Part shown: in pieces, positions 23,742 to 35,042 of the stretch
Layout: the number at the start of each line of letters is the position of its first letter
How positions within the stretch are numbered: the stretch's first letter is position 1
Origin: Loripinus fragilis
Taxonomy: Eukaryota; Mollusca; Bivalvia; Lucinida; Lucinidae
DNA: 64,000 nucleotides
Assembly: GCA_964019695.1 (NCBI GenBank)
Contig: OZ026522.1
Coordinates: 65,061,811-65,125,810 of the forward strand
Reading direction: 5' to 3'
Program-made: the position numbers and the translations under genes
Notes under the pieces: model-generated
Database searches by the model: none
What the model was told of the DNA's origin: nothing
Seen by the model: the letters and a program-made list of their open reading frames with translations, nothing else

Positions 23742-25058
23742 TACTCTATTTTAGATGTTTATTCACCTTTATCAAAACACAATGTATTTTGTTCAAACGG
23801 TTCCAAAATCCCTGCATTGACGGAAGTTGTTACCCTTGAAATAGATGTCTGCACCACAAATGCTTGAAACATGACTAAGTGTTTTAATGCTCTACGTCAC
23901 TGCTCTACGTTACAGTGAACCATATTTCAGTCATGACGTTTCCTCGGTTGAACATGTATTACGCAATTAAGATGAAGGGTCTTGCAAAATGACACAAAAC
24001 ATATGTTTCTTCGGGATTGTGAACTGTGAACACTTAGATACACGTAAGATAATAGGTAAGTAATATAGACCACAGCGCTATCACGACTGTTGGATATCTG
24101 AGCTGGGACATGCGCAAAATATGGAGCAGATATGCATTCTGTACATGTAACCTATGACCGCTTGCTTTGACATCGCCTTAAAGTATTCAATTATTCTGCA
24201 TGTTCATCCACAAAGGTGCACAGTTTTGTGAATTAATCTTATAATCGAATCAGGTGTTTGGAAGATACGTCACAGACAAAAATGTGTGACATACAGACGA
24301 ACTGACAGATGAACAGACAGATATACAACACTCACATGTATCTATTTAATAATTGTGGCTGTGAGCAAAAAGTGTTCAAAGCTTCCATTATCATTTCTGT
24401 TGCTTTATAACTATTTACATTCATGTCTCATACTAATCCAGCAAAAAAGGTTGCGCATGTAATGCCGCGTTTAACATGTTACATGCACGCTTGTGTACAT
24501 GTCGTACTGATTATATTGATATGAATAAACCGGAATAGGCTTGTTTGAGCTATTGATTAAAAGGAAAAGGCGATAAAACACTAATTGTTCAATATATATT
24601 ACACCTATAAACAACATATCATCAAGGTAATCGTAAACACAGTATTTAGCCAAGTTTTAGCATAATTTTTAATTAATGATGGTAGCGTTAGCTCAAATTA
24701 CGACATAGACATGACGAGTATAAACATACGCATGTTTGGTATTATGTTTGAGGTCAGTTTGCTTGTTGCATCTTTGAAAATATCCACATTCATGAACAAA
24801 CCTCTGTTTATACATACTAGTGAGAAACTTTAATTCATGTGACTGCATATGCCGTCGTTAATTCAAAAACATGCTCATGTGAAAGGGCAAAGATCAAACC
24901 ACCATATATTCAAATTTCAGCCAAATCCATCGTGGGCCAAAAATAGGGCCAAACCGTTACACGTCCTTTACAAACAACACAAGCAAATACCAAAAAGGTA
25001 TTTTAACAGACAATAATTATTTCCATGCAACATATCAAAAGAAGTATCATTTATTGTA
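23742..25058. other. Non-coding stretch
   Basis: No gene is supported. Apart from the right end of the outer element at about 24,950-24,968, nothing recognisable was found. Confidence 0.4.
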
Positions 25059-25063
25059 GCTCT

Positions 25064-25258
25064 CATGCGCTGATCCAGAGGGGGAGGGACCAGGGTTCCG
25101 AATCCCCCCTATCAAAAATCACAAGTGGCTATTGGTTGCCATAGAAATACTGGTACGAATTCCCTGTGTAAAATAAGCAATAAGTTAATGACTGGAAAAA
25201 ACCTGTTGTCAGTTGGACCTGGACCGCCCCTTGACAAAACTTTCTGGATCAACGCATG
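25064..25258. mobile_element. CATGCGCGGATCCAG-type MITE, copy 5
   Basis: It opens CATGCGCTGATCCAG and closes CTGGATCAACGCATG, with an exact 5-bp target duplication, GCTCT (25,059-25,063 and 25,259-25,263). It is the shortest copy (195 bp) and lacks the central palindrome. Confidence 0.75.
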
Positions 25259-25370
25259 GCTCTGCTGATATGTATAATCAAAATAGAATATGGTCATCTG
25301 AATAACACTGCAGGGCTCGTCCAACAAGGTATCAGTAGCTATGGTGGCAAATATATAGGTAGTACCATGG

Positions 25371-25500
25371 GTCAGGCCTCCAGATAAGAGTGTGTATTGG
25401 AAAATTATTTTCTTTATTTCTCATCCAAAACATGTTTTGGGTGCTCAAAAGAACCGTCTCAATGAGACGGTTCTTTTGAGCACCCAAAACGGATGTTCAA
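25371..25500. mobile_element. CCAGATAAG-type element with a 28-bp perfect hairpin
   Basis: After CAGGCCTCCAGATAAG, arms of 28 bp (25,434-25,461 and 25,463-25,490) pair perfectly around one base; each arm contains GGGTGCTCAAAAGAACCGTC. Diverged relatives occur at 23.0-23.16, 49.51-49.68 and 59.69-59.83 kb. It is non-coding. Confidence 0.65.
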
Positions 25501-26460
25501 ATGAAAAAAATAGCCATCAGAGGAGATGGCAAATCCCCCGACCAAAAAGTAATTGATATGCAGTTACAAGCAGCCAACCTAGTATATATATTTGATGTGA
25601 TAATACTGAGTGTCACTGCGAACAAAAGTGGAAGGCTGACTGTAGAGACTTCATTTTTACCTTTAAATTCATCCAAGGGAGGTACGTTAAAATGTAAGCC
25701 CTAAAGAGCAATCATTCTTAAACCGAACAACACACTGTGACTCAAAGATATATTTATTCTTAACACCATGCACACTAAATGACCATTTAGCCATGATGCA
25801 CTCACACTGATAAAGATACTGTAATTGAATAAATGTTTCAAAAACATATTTATATCTCCATGAACCGCTGAAAAGAAATGGTTTTAAAATTCATATTGTC
25901 CACATAAAACAAGATATAATGTATATTTCATGATACCTATCTACTGAAAACAATTACAGTATAACTAAATCATGTATACACTATTTCATATGAAACATAA
26001 TACAAGAGTAGCAAATGGGAAATGAATATAACGTTATGGTGAAATGGAAAAACAAATATAGGTTTATGATGAGTGAATCATGTTTCTAGCACCGCGGCGG
26101 AGACGCAGGTCATTTTCAAACCATCCACAACTTGGCCAGCATATTATTTGCTGATTCATATGAAATGTTTCATTTTGAAACACCTGGAATGTTTGGTGTT
26201 CAGAGCAGAAGGTGTGAACAAGTGTGTATGACCAACATATAATAATGTTGTATTGTGGATGCTTTGAAGGTGCCAGTAAAAATTAACGAGAATAATGAAA
26301 TGATAAAGAGAATACCTAAAACTGAAAGCAAGGAATAATTTCTAAGTAACTACATACATAATAGCTAAGTAGAATAGTTAAGTTGTCATCGGTATATGTA
26401 ATACATCTTGAGTCACTCTGTATCTATATCAAATTTTATCAAACCAGAATATCTCAAAGC
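25501..26460. other. Non-coding stretch
   Basis: A 67-codon frame at 25,501-25,704 has no recognisable domain. The rest is AT-rich without repeats I can name. Confidence 0.35.
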
Positions 26461-27868
26461 TATATGACTGGGACAACCATAATTGCATGTAACACACCTT
26501 CCTGACCAGACATAACCAATTTTATTTAAATTGTAATTTAAAAGCAATCATGCCTGCAGGTGATACACCAAGGGAGAAAATTCAAAAGGACAGTTAGGGG
26601 AGCAACCATTATTGCACAAGATACACTGTCTTCACCTGATATTTATGTATACCAAATATCATTAAAATATCTCTAAGTGTATAAGAGATATTGAGTGCAC
26701 AAGCTTTCCCTATAAAGTTCATTCAAGAGAAGTAACTCTAAAGGATAACAAGCGGGAGCTGTCTTGACCTGATATATATGTATACTAAATATCATCAAAA
26801 TATCTCAAATGATATGAGTCATTGAGCACAAAAGTTCATTCAAGGGAGATAACTCAAAGGGCTGTAAGGGAGAACAACCATTCTTGCATGTGACACACCG
26901 TTTTCACCTTATATATATGTCTACCAAAGATCATAAAAATATCTCAAAGGGTATTAAAGTTATTGAGTGCACAAGCTTCCTCCTATAAAGTTCATTCAAG
27001 GGAGATAACTTATAAGTCCAGCAAGGGAGAACAACAATTCTTGAATGCAAGACACCCCCTTGACCTATTATACATATATACCATATATTATCAAAATATC
27101 TCAAAGGATATTAAAGTTATTGAGCGCACAAGCTTCCCCCTATAAAGTTCATTCAAGGGAGATAACTCAAAAAACATTAAAGGAGAGCAACCATTCTTGC
27201 ACGCAACACACCGTCTTCACCTGATATACATGCATGCCAAATATTATCAAAATATCTCAAAGGGTATTAAAGTTATAAAGTGCACATGCTTCCCCCTATA
27301 AAATTTAAATTTCACTCAAGGGAGATAGCTCAAAAGTCCATTAAAGGAGAGTAACCATTCTTGCACGCGACACACCGTCTTGACCCGATATACATGCCTA
27401 CCAAATATTATCAAAATATCTCAAAGGGTATGAAAGTTATTGAGCGCACAAGCTTCCCCTTATAAAGTTCATTCAAGAGAGATAACTCAAAAGGCCAGCA
27501 AGGGAGAGCAACCATTCTTGCACGCGACACACCGTCTTGACCCGATATACATGCCTACCAAATATTATCAAAATATCTCAAAGGGTATAAAAGTTATTGA
27601 GCGCACAAGCTTCCCCTTATAAAGTTCATTCAAGAGAGATAACTCAAAAGGCCAGCAAGGGAGAGCAACCATTCTTGCACGCGACACACCGTCTTGACCC
27701 GATATACATGCCTACCAAATATTATCAAAATATCTCAAAGGGTATAAAAGTTATTGAGCGCACAAGCTTTTGTCTACGGACGGACAGACGGACGGACAGA
27801 CGGATGGACAGACGGACGGACGCCAGGCTGATCGCTATATCCCCCGATCTTTTTCGGGTCGGGGGATA
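26460..27868 (+). repeat. Tandem array, ~157-bp units, GACGG tail and hairpin
   Basis: The last units are nearly identical at a 157-bp spacing (27,440 to 27,597). Earlier units are diverged and 157-159 bp apart. Each holds TTATTGAGCGCACAAGCTTC, GGGAGATAACTCAAAA, ACCATTCTTGCACGCGACAC and TATCAAAATATCTCAAAGGG. The array closes with GACGGACAGACGGACGG and a hairpin TATCCCCCGA...TCGGGGGATA (about 27,838-27,867). Repeated ORFs of about 60 codons are a by-product. The architecture resembles bivalve pearl/Helentron-like elements (inference). Confidence 0.8.
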
Positions 27869-28074
27869 AAAAGTCTAAAAGCAATGCTTATTAGATCCCC
27901 CCCCCCCCCTCCCCGCACAGTAAGGGTCATTGGAAAAACTTAGTTTTGGCAGTTCAAACCAGCAGCTGACCCTAGTTTTGAAAAAAAGATTTCAGTAGAA
28001 TCTGTGAAAACAAGCTTTCAGTAGAATCTGTGCAAATGATCTTAAAGCTTGCAATCTGGAACATTTGTTAAGAT

Positions 28075-28267
28075 TAGCGCAGTGGCTCAGTGGTAGAGTG
28101 CTTGACTCGAGACCGAAGGGCCGCGGGTTCGAGCCTCACCGGCGTCACTGCGTTGTGGTCCTTGAGCAAGACACATTTATCCTAGCTTAGTACTGGTTCA
28201 ACCCAGGAAGACCCATCCCTGTTTAACTGAAAGATTGTTGATGGGACGTAAAGAATCAAATCAAACA
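28075..28267 (+). mobile_element. SINE-A copy 4, full length
   Basis: The best-preserved copy. A tRNA-like head starts AGCGCAGTGGCTCAGTGG (box A about 28,083-28,093) and has box B GGTTCGAGCC at 28,126-28,135. The body contains TCCTAGCTTAGTACTGGTTC and ends with GGGACGTAAAGAATCAAATC. Family identity with a named SINE is not asserted. Confidence 0.85.
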
Positions 28268-28269
28268 AA

Positions 28270-29285
28270 TCACACCTGAAAGCTCTATATATCAAAGCTT
28301 ATATAAGTTCTCATAGATGTCATTTTATCAAAAATTATTTTTTCCTAACCAAACTCCTTCATGCATATGTTAAGTGTGTCTATATTGTATAGGCAACATA
28401 TCAAATTACTCCATCAAAAGCTGTGGTAGGAGTTAATCAGCCCATGAAGGCACCATCAATGCATATACAAAAGCCTTGTTAGGGGAAAATTGTCTAAGTT
28501 CTAACAGCTGTCATTTTGTCAAAACTTATTTTTCCAAACCAAACTCCTTCATGCATAATGTTCAATATGTTTACATTGTAGTGGCAAAGTATCAAATTGC
28601 TCCATCAAAAGCTGTGGTAGGAGTTGATCGGCCCATATAGGCACTATCCATGCATATACAAAAGCCATATAAAGTGAAAAATTGTCTAAGTTTTCATAGC
28701 TGTCATTTTGTCCAAAAAAATAATTTTCAACCAGACTCCTTCATGCATATGTTCAATGTGTCTATACTGTATAGACAAAGTATCAAATTGCTCCATTAAA
28801 AGCTGTGGTAGGAGTTGATCCGCCCATGAAGGCACCATCTATGCATATACAAAAGCCTCATTAGGGAAAATTCTCCAAGTTCTCGCAGCTGTCATTTTGT
28901 CAAAAATTTTTTTTCTGAATCAAACTCCTTCATGTATATGTTCAATGTGTCTACATTGTATAGGAAAGGTATCAAATTGTACCATCAAAAGCTGTGGTAG
29001 GAGTTGATCAGCCCGTGTATGGATTATTATAGCATAAGCATAAAACCTTTATAAAAAGCCATTTAGAACTACAAAAGGGAATAACTCTAATAGCATTGGC
29101 CCCTAGCCCTTAATATTTGTCTTGCATACATGTATATAAACATGTTTGCAAGGTTTGATGAAAATCCAGCAATGACTCTTTAAGATATTACGAAAACAAA
29201 ACATTACGGACCGACGGAAGCACAGACGCACGCACGTACAATTTAAAAAAAGTATACCCACCACAAACAAACTTTGCGGGGGGTA
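28270..29285 (+). repeat. Tandem array, ~190-bp units, with GACGG-type tail
   Basis: CTGTGGTAGGAGTT recurs at about 28,421, 28,612, 28,803 and 28,992, giving spacings of 191, 191 and 189 bp. Each unit also has CTGTCATTTTGTCAAAA and CTCCTTCATGCATATGTTCA. It ends with GGACCGACGGAAGCACAGAC, then arms TATACCC...GGGTATA. This is the same modular architecture as the preceding array, but with an unrelated unit. Confidence 0.75.
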
Positions 29286-29289
29286 TAAT

Positions 29290-29879
29290 TAATGGGTAAG
29301 AAAAAAATTAAAATTTTATGAAAATAATATTTCCTTATATGGACCTATGCATGGGTGCTAATGGAAACTCTGAATATGGTTTCCTCTCATTTTATATGTA
29401 TATATCCATTATCTCCAGTTAGGGTGCATTCTTTAAAAACTAACAAATCTGATTTTAGCATTGTGGGTACATGTGCCATACTTGTTTACCAAATGCGTCA
29501 CTAAGTCATATGAATCACCCGATCTGGTTAATTCAATCTTGTATTAATTGTCGTCATCACATGCCACATGCTTCTACAAGTATGACCTGACAGTATGCAA
29601 AACTTTTCAAAATTGTCTTTTATGTAAAAAATATTATCATTGGATCACTAAATACTATAAGAAGCCAAAAGATGCTCCCAAAATAAACCCTTGTTCAAAA
29701 ATATGCTCTCGACAAAAGGGACCTTGCTACAAGAGGCTATAGTGTATAGGGGCAGGGCGAGGCCCCCCAGTTACTTGGGACTTCATTGAGGTTGAAGTCG
29801 GAAAGAATGGTGCTTGGCGCCACTTTCTTTTGTCCAGGAATTGCTCACCCCACCTGATTTAACTTCCCCCTGGACAACC
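29290..29879. other. Non-coding stretch with a diverged CCAGATAAG-type end
   Basis: GGGTAAGAAAA...CTTATATGGACCTATGCATG near 29,293-29,352 resembles the right end of the CCAGATAAG-type elements. The rest shows no gene. The 64-codon frame at 29,548 is unsupported. Confidence 0.35.
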
Positions 29880-31045
29880 CAAGGTTGGGGGGTCGAAACC
29901 ACCCTCGATTAAAAAAACACCCCCAGTTTTAACCGGCGGTTTTAAAACCGCCGCCCCGGTCAATATGCCAAAAAGTGGTCAATACGAATCTGAGAGGTCA
30001 ATTGAAATTTTTAAATGGCCGTTTTGGAGGTGGATTGAGATATTGGGTCAGGTTTTGTGTTCTATTTATTGAAAAAAAAAAATACTGTTTCGTCCCTGCC
30101 AAGGGCACTTTTTACCTTAGCAGTTAGCACTGACTTCTGCATTACAGACCAGGCACCTAACACTAGTCTTTTTTAATCATCAAGGGCATTATAGAATAAC
30201 CATACAGCCTTACAGGATCTTTTTTCATCATTTTGAGACAATAACTTTTATGAATTTATGACACTGGTTAAATTATCAACTTAACTGAGAACAGTAGATA
30301 ACAGAATGACCACACTTTCACATGTCTATATTAACACAGACGCCAGTGAATTAGCCAATGCATTTTAAGTAAACTGGACACACCTTCTTTAGTCTGAGAG
30401 ACATGTCCAGTGTTTTGACAGTTTTGTTTCTTCTAAGTCCTTGATATATTGTTCAACATTTAGTGTTTGCTTTAGCCAATTCAATTTGCATTTTAACTAT
30501 TAGAGCAGAGACGAATTCATCTTTGATGATCACTTTGAAGTATTGATTGATTTTTTGTACTTTCTTTCAATAAAATAAGTCACTGATTTAAAAAAAAAAA
30601 TTATGACTATGAAAAAGCTAGTTTTAAAACTTATTTAATATCATTGCTTGTATTTGCTTGACTTTTTTTTTATTAATGAATATTATAGAAAATAAGTTCG
30701 AGTCTTAAGTCTCAACTGACAGTTGTGGTAATGATTCAGTTTGATTGAGACTGAAGATCTAAAACTATTGACATTCACTTTTGTTTGTTTTATGGTCTAT
30801 CTAATTATCAATACATTTTTAAAGCAATAACGACTCATGAAACACATTTTCAATTAAGCCTGTATTATCTTATATTGAAACTATTTTAAGTCTGGTATAG
30901 AGTCAAGTAAATTAGGATAACTAAAGCTAAGTATCTTCACATCGACCATGTTTTTTTCAATCAACCAATAATGACTGGTTAAAACCAGTAATGACCACTA
31001 TTCTGGTCAATATGCATATTGACCGGTCAATAATTGCCAACCTTG
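29880..31045. mobile_element. CAAGGTTGG-ended DNA element (hAT-like?)
   Basis: CAAGGTTGG at the left and CCAACCTTG at the right face inward. Near both ends lie motifs of the type GGTCAATATGC and TTGACCGGTCAATA. Flanking GGACAACC and GGATCAAC resemble a decayed 8-bp duplication, as in hAT elements (inference). The interior has AATAAAA then an A run at 30,570-30,600, but no recognisable transposase. Confidence 0.45.
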
Positions 31046-31116
31046 GGATCAACGCCTTTCCAATAAAAAGGGGGAGAGTGTGGTGGTGATAGGTTTCACC
31101 ACCGTTTGAGGTGACG

Positions 31117-31633
31117 CAGGGCTCACGATCACCCGATTTTGGGGCCGAAATCGGCCCCATTCCCAATGTCAAAAAGTATATTTTTCCCAATTCCAGACGA
31201 AAAATTCCCAATTTGACCAAAAAAAACATTTTTTTTGGTTCTCCATCTTTTTTTCATATAATACAAATACAGAACATATTGTTACATAATTACAATTTCA
31301 CAGAATATTGGAATACAATCGCACTTGCTTCTTTCTCTCCTTTTTCTCATAGTACACTAATTAACATTCCTTTATAGCATTAATTTGTTTGGAGAAACAT
31401 ATAAGCTTGGTCCAAGAAAACTGCAGATGTATTAAAATAAACTTAACTAAATTACTAACAATTACATTATATATCAAGAAAAAAGGTAAGTTTAATTATT
31501 GGAATCAATCTAGCAATGGGAACTTCATACATAAGGACGATGTCAAATTTCCCAATTTTAGTCAAAACTCTGCTAATTTTCCCAATTCCGTGGGCCCAGG
31601 CCCCATTCCCCAAAAAGGGGTGTGAGAGCCCTG
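31117..31633. mobile_element. CAGGG-ended element, copy 1
   Basis: It opens CAGGGCTCACGATC and closes GAGAGCCCTG. Flanks are TGACG and TGACA, a 5-bp duplication with one mismatch. The interior is non-coding and contains repeated TTCCCAATTT motifs and GGGGCCGAAATCGGCCCC. It shares the TTCCCAA motif with the element at 49,711. Confidence 0.65.
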
Positions 31634-31880
31634 TGACATAAGTAGGTCAGTTGTCGCCCATGAAACCGGGCTTGAAGTCCGAGAAGACCAGCCAATGGCA
31701 GAGGCTGAGAGATGGACCATGTGACAGGAGGTAGGAGAGAGCGCAGTCTGCTGGTAGGAGCCAAGACAAGCACATTGTGCCAGATGCTGTGGGCTTTGCA
31801 GAAAGCTTGGCATCTGCAGGCCAAAGGGACAGCTTCCAGTCGCAGCCACATTGTGGGATTAAGGCAAGGTAAGCCCCTTA
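31634..31880. other. GC-rich block of unknown nature
   Basis: This block is more GC-rich than its surroundings and open on both strands for about 60-95 codons. On the plus strand it ends CAAGGTAAGC, which would be a good splice donor. I recognise no domain. It could be a fragment of an exon or of a transposon. The preceding element at 31,117-31,633 is inserted directly at its left border. Confidence 0.3.
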
Positions 31881-32241
31881 ACTACCACACTTATTAAGAA
31901 TCAGTGTTTCAAGTTTAAAATACTAAAATTTAGTGTTACATTAATTGTTATAGTAAAACCAGCTACACTTTAAACTTGCTGATTATAACAAAGCATAACT
32001 ATAAAATAAAAATGAAGCATAAAACAAACAAAGTTTCTGAACAAAACCAACACATACAGGACACTCCTGGTGGTGTGCAGTCTGTTGGTTTTCAACCCTG
32101 CAACCGACCCGGCACACAATATTAACCAAAAGTTTAAAACATAATGCACGGAAATCAATGAATATCATCTCTTTCTGTGACATCCTAAGATATCTAAAAT
32201 ATTATTGATTTGGGTAAGCGCTGTTGATCTCTTTGGGAACA
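31881..32241. other. Non-coding stretch
   Basis: No gene or repeat was recognised. Confidence 0.4.
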
Positions 32242-32786
32242 AGACAGTTCACCGACAAGATAATTCTCCAACACGGTTCTTGAAGACAGTTTACCAACAG
32301 AATTGAAGACAGTTCACGGACACTTTTGAAGACAGTTCACTGACACATAATGTTTTATGCAAAATTGACATATGGTCGAAAATATAACTTTCAATTATGA
32401 AAAATTATGGACCAATTATGCTTAAAAGTAAAAAGTAGACATAATTGGTAGAGAATAATGGTGATTACTGCCAGTATAGTAGACAGTTAGGATATTTCTT
32501 CCTGAAAATAAGAGAGTACATTTATTTGATTGTTTTACTGCATCAGTTGGATCATGGACTGTGCATTATTGTTGGTTAATAAGGCGAATTTCGTACACAT
32601 ACGCATTTGCATGTGATTAACAAACAACAGGCAGACCTTTAAACGCTACATGAAGCTAATCTGAATTGGTCCTGTAGCTAATAATACTTTATTTTTTTAG
32701 GAAATTCTCCAACAATGCAAAGAAATGCAATGAAAAAACATGCAAGAGCCATTGATACAAATATGGCATTATTGAGCAACAAAGCC

Positions 32787-33200
32787 CTTGCCAAAATTAA
32801 ACGCAGCTCTGCGTAAAAGCTGCGTAAAAGCCGGCTTTTCCGCAGCTTTTTTGAAAAAGCTGCGTTTTTTTCAGACCTGCGTTAAAGCTGTAGAAATGCT
32901 GCGGTTTTTTTTCAGACCTGCGTATAAGCTGCGTAAAAGCTGTACTTTTTTGTGTGGGCTGCGCAGAAGCTGCGTATTTAAGTTGGTTTGTCTGAGAAAG
33001 CTGCATATTTAATTCTGAAAGCTGTAGAAAAGGTGAATATTCTGTTTTATTAAACAAATGAATCATTAAGGTAAAATCTGCAGCTCCTGAGAGCTGCAGA
33101 AAAGCTGCGTATTACTTATATTTAAGTCCAAACAGTCTAAAAACATAAAGACGCAGCTTTTCTACAGATATTTAAAGCTGCGTAATTAACTTTTTTAACT
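32787..33200. repeat. GCTGCGTAAAAGC repeat block, left
   Basis: Irregular repeats of AAAGCTGCGT and its inverse, with spacers. Overlapping plus and minus frames (32,788-33,066) are artefacts of the repeat. Confidence 0.75.
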
Positions 33201-33559
33201 GTCCTGCTTCACCTGAGATTGCTTTGTTTCAGTAATCTAGCTAGTCTCTGTAGCTAAGCAGACTGGTTTGTGTTTCACTAGGTAAGAAACCTGGAAGAGA
33301 TGGTTTCTCGTGATGAGACCCATAGATTGACTTGTTCCCCAAGCCAAGACTGATCAGCCTGGGCAGCCAAATTAATATCCAACTTGGCAAATTCTTCTAT
33401 TTGACTAAATTACCAACAAGCAAGGGCCAACCTATGCAATGCATCAGCACAGGGAAACAGCCAAATTAGTTAACAAACTGTAATGAAATAAAAGAAAATG
33501 GCTGTCAACTCAGGCTGTCAATACTTAAGAAAATCCCCAGAAAACTCTACTACCCAACT

Positions 33560-34145
33560 GACCATATAGACCTCCACCCACATCCCCACCCACCTAAAAT
33601 GCCCCCAACCCTACCCCCTCCTCACCTCTACCACAAACTTACCTACCAATGCTTACTTAAACCTACCTGTATCTATCCACCCACCCAGGACCCCAACAGC
33701 CATACTACCCAGTCCCACCAAGAATCCCTCCCTCAATGCTACCTATCCTACCCTACCCTAACCTAACCTCCCTCCCTCCCTCCCACCACCCTCCTCTCAC
33801 CCACCCACCTCCCTCCCTCTCGCCCACCCATCTATCCACCTCCCTCCCTCTTACCCACCCACCTATCCACCTCCGTTCCTCTTACCCACCTCCCTCCCAC
33901 CCACCCACCCACCCACCTACCTACCTACCTACCTACCTACCTACCTACCTACCTACCTACCTACCTACCTACCTACCTACCTACCTACCCTCACCCCTCC
34001 CCATACCTACCTGCCAATAGTTACCAATATATATCTACCTATACCTACCCACCCACACATCCTGACCCCCACCCCCTCTCCATACACACAACCTACCTAC
34101 CTACCTACCCAACCTTCCCACCCACCCACCCACCTACCTACCTGG
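33560..34145. repeat. G-poor pyrimidine/ACCC tract with (ACCT)n
   Basis: About 590 bp almost free of G on this strand, made of CCCACCCACC, CCCTCCCTCC and an uninterrupted run of CTAC units at about 33,915-33,987. The 94-codon Pro/Thr/Tyr-rich frame is a translation of this simple repeat. Confidence 0.9.
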
Positions 34146-34149
34146 TAAA

Positions 34150-35042
34150 CATATATTCAGCATTGCAGCCAAAATACAGATTTCTAAAGGGTGTAATCTA
34201 TTTGGAGTCAAACTCCCCAACAGTGGCAACTTCCTTTCAGTAGAAATAGTTTTTAAAGGTTCCTGAACTAGTGGGGAGTTTGATTTGGAGTGGTACACCA
34301 CTGGGGAGTTGATTTTAAGTAGTTGGAGTTTATCCCTTAGTTGGAAAAATTTGAATTTCTAATATGGCTGTACAACAACAGATTAAACCAAAACAACAAT
34401 TGAACCTTCACCTGCTGACCAATCTACTCATGCTTTCTTTGAAGGACACAATAAAATCCAGTTTCTAGAAAAAGTGAGTGTAAAAAAAGTGTGACTAGTT
34501 AGTTAATAAATGGATAAAAAAAATATTTTCTAATCAAGCTAGATTCAGTGGGTGGGGTATGCATGTATATTTCCCTTAAACAACAATAGTAAGTTATCTA
34601 ATGCTATGATATAAAGGATTAGTAGCATTAATATATTCATAAGCACAATGAGTTATATTTCTATGAGAAAATTAAATGTTTACAGACAGATGTTCTTTTA
34701 GAAACAAGTATTGTCTTTTATAAAAAAAAAAGTAAGCAGGTATTTCAATATCCCTCAAAATTTGCTAGATTATTATGCTGTTATCATTTGCTTACATGCT
34801 AGATTTGTCTTTGGGTCCTGCTAATGCAGATTGAGACAGGTTAGCATTGGTAACAATTGGAGAAAGACTTCTTGTCTGCTTGAAAGATGGAAACAAAGGC
34901 GGGCTATAGGATCGACATATGTGCATCCCGTCTTAGAGGAACCAGTAGCAATGCTATCTTTTGTAATGACTGCTTCCTGTGGATTCACAAGAAATGAAGT
35001 GGTACTCCCTTCGTTCAAATATGTTCTTTGGGTCGTATAGTG
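34150..35042. other. Non-coding stretch
   Basis: A short inverted pair (TCAAACTCCCC near 34,208 and GGGGAGTTTGA near 34,274) is present. Overlapping frames at 34,821-35,096 on both strands lack domain signals. No gene is called. Confidence 0.4.

Larger units (their letters stand above)
17655..24968. mobile_element. 7.3-kb TA-flanked inverted-repeat element (outermost of a nest)
   Basis: AAGGACGTGTAACGGTTT at the left is matched exactly, inverted, at the right end, and TA lies immediately outside both ends (17,653-17,654 and 24,969-24,970). A further ATGGCCCAC-like block is shared inside the ends. A Tc1/mariner-type relic is possible. No transposase is recognisable in the parts not occupied by nested insertions (17.66-19.26 and 23.74-24.97 kb). 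Chance pairing of two independent copies of one terminal repeat cannot be excluded. Confidence 0.5.

Noticed and set aside
26963..27869. Family of small proteins starting MSAQAS
   Set aside because: The frames repeat because the DNA unit repeats. The starts are alternative codons and there is no independent evidence of coding.
28083..28145. tRNA gene at the head of SINE-A copy 4
   Set aside because: The same head occurs in many copies with an attached common body. Arms are incomplete, as expected for a SINE.
26460..29285. CRISPR array
   Set aside because: The whole unit repeats with no short constant repeat separating unique spacers, and the genome is clearly eukaryotic.
33736..34020. Pro/Thr/Tyr-rich 94-codon protein
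   Set aside because: It is a direct translation of the ACCC/ACCT simple repeat.
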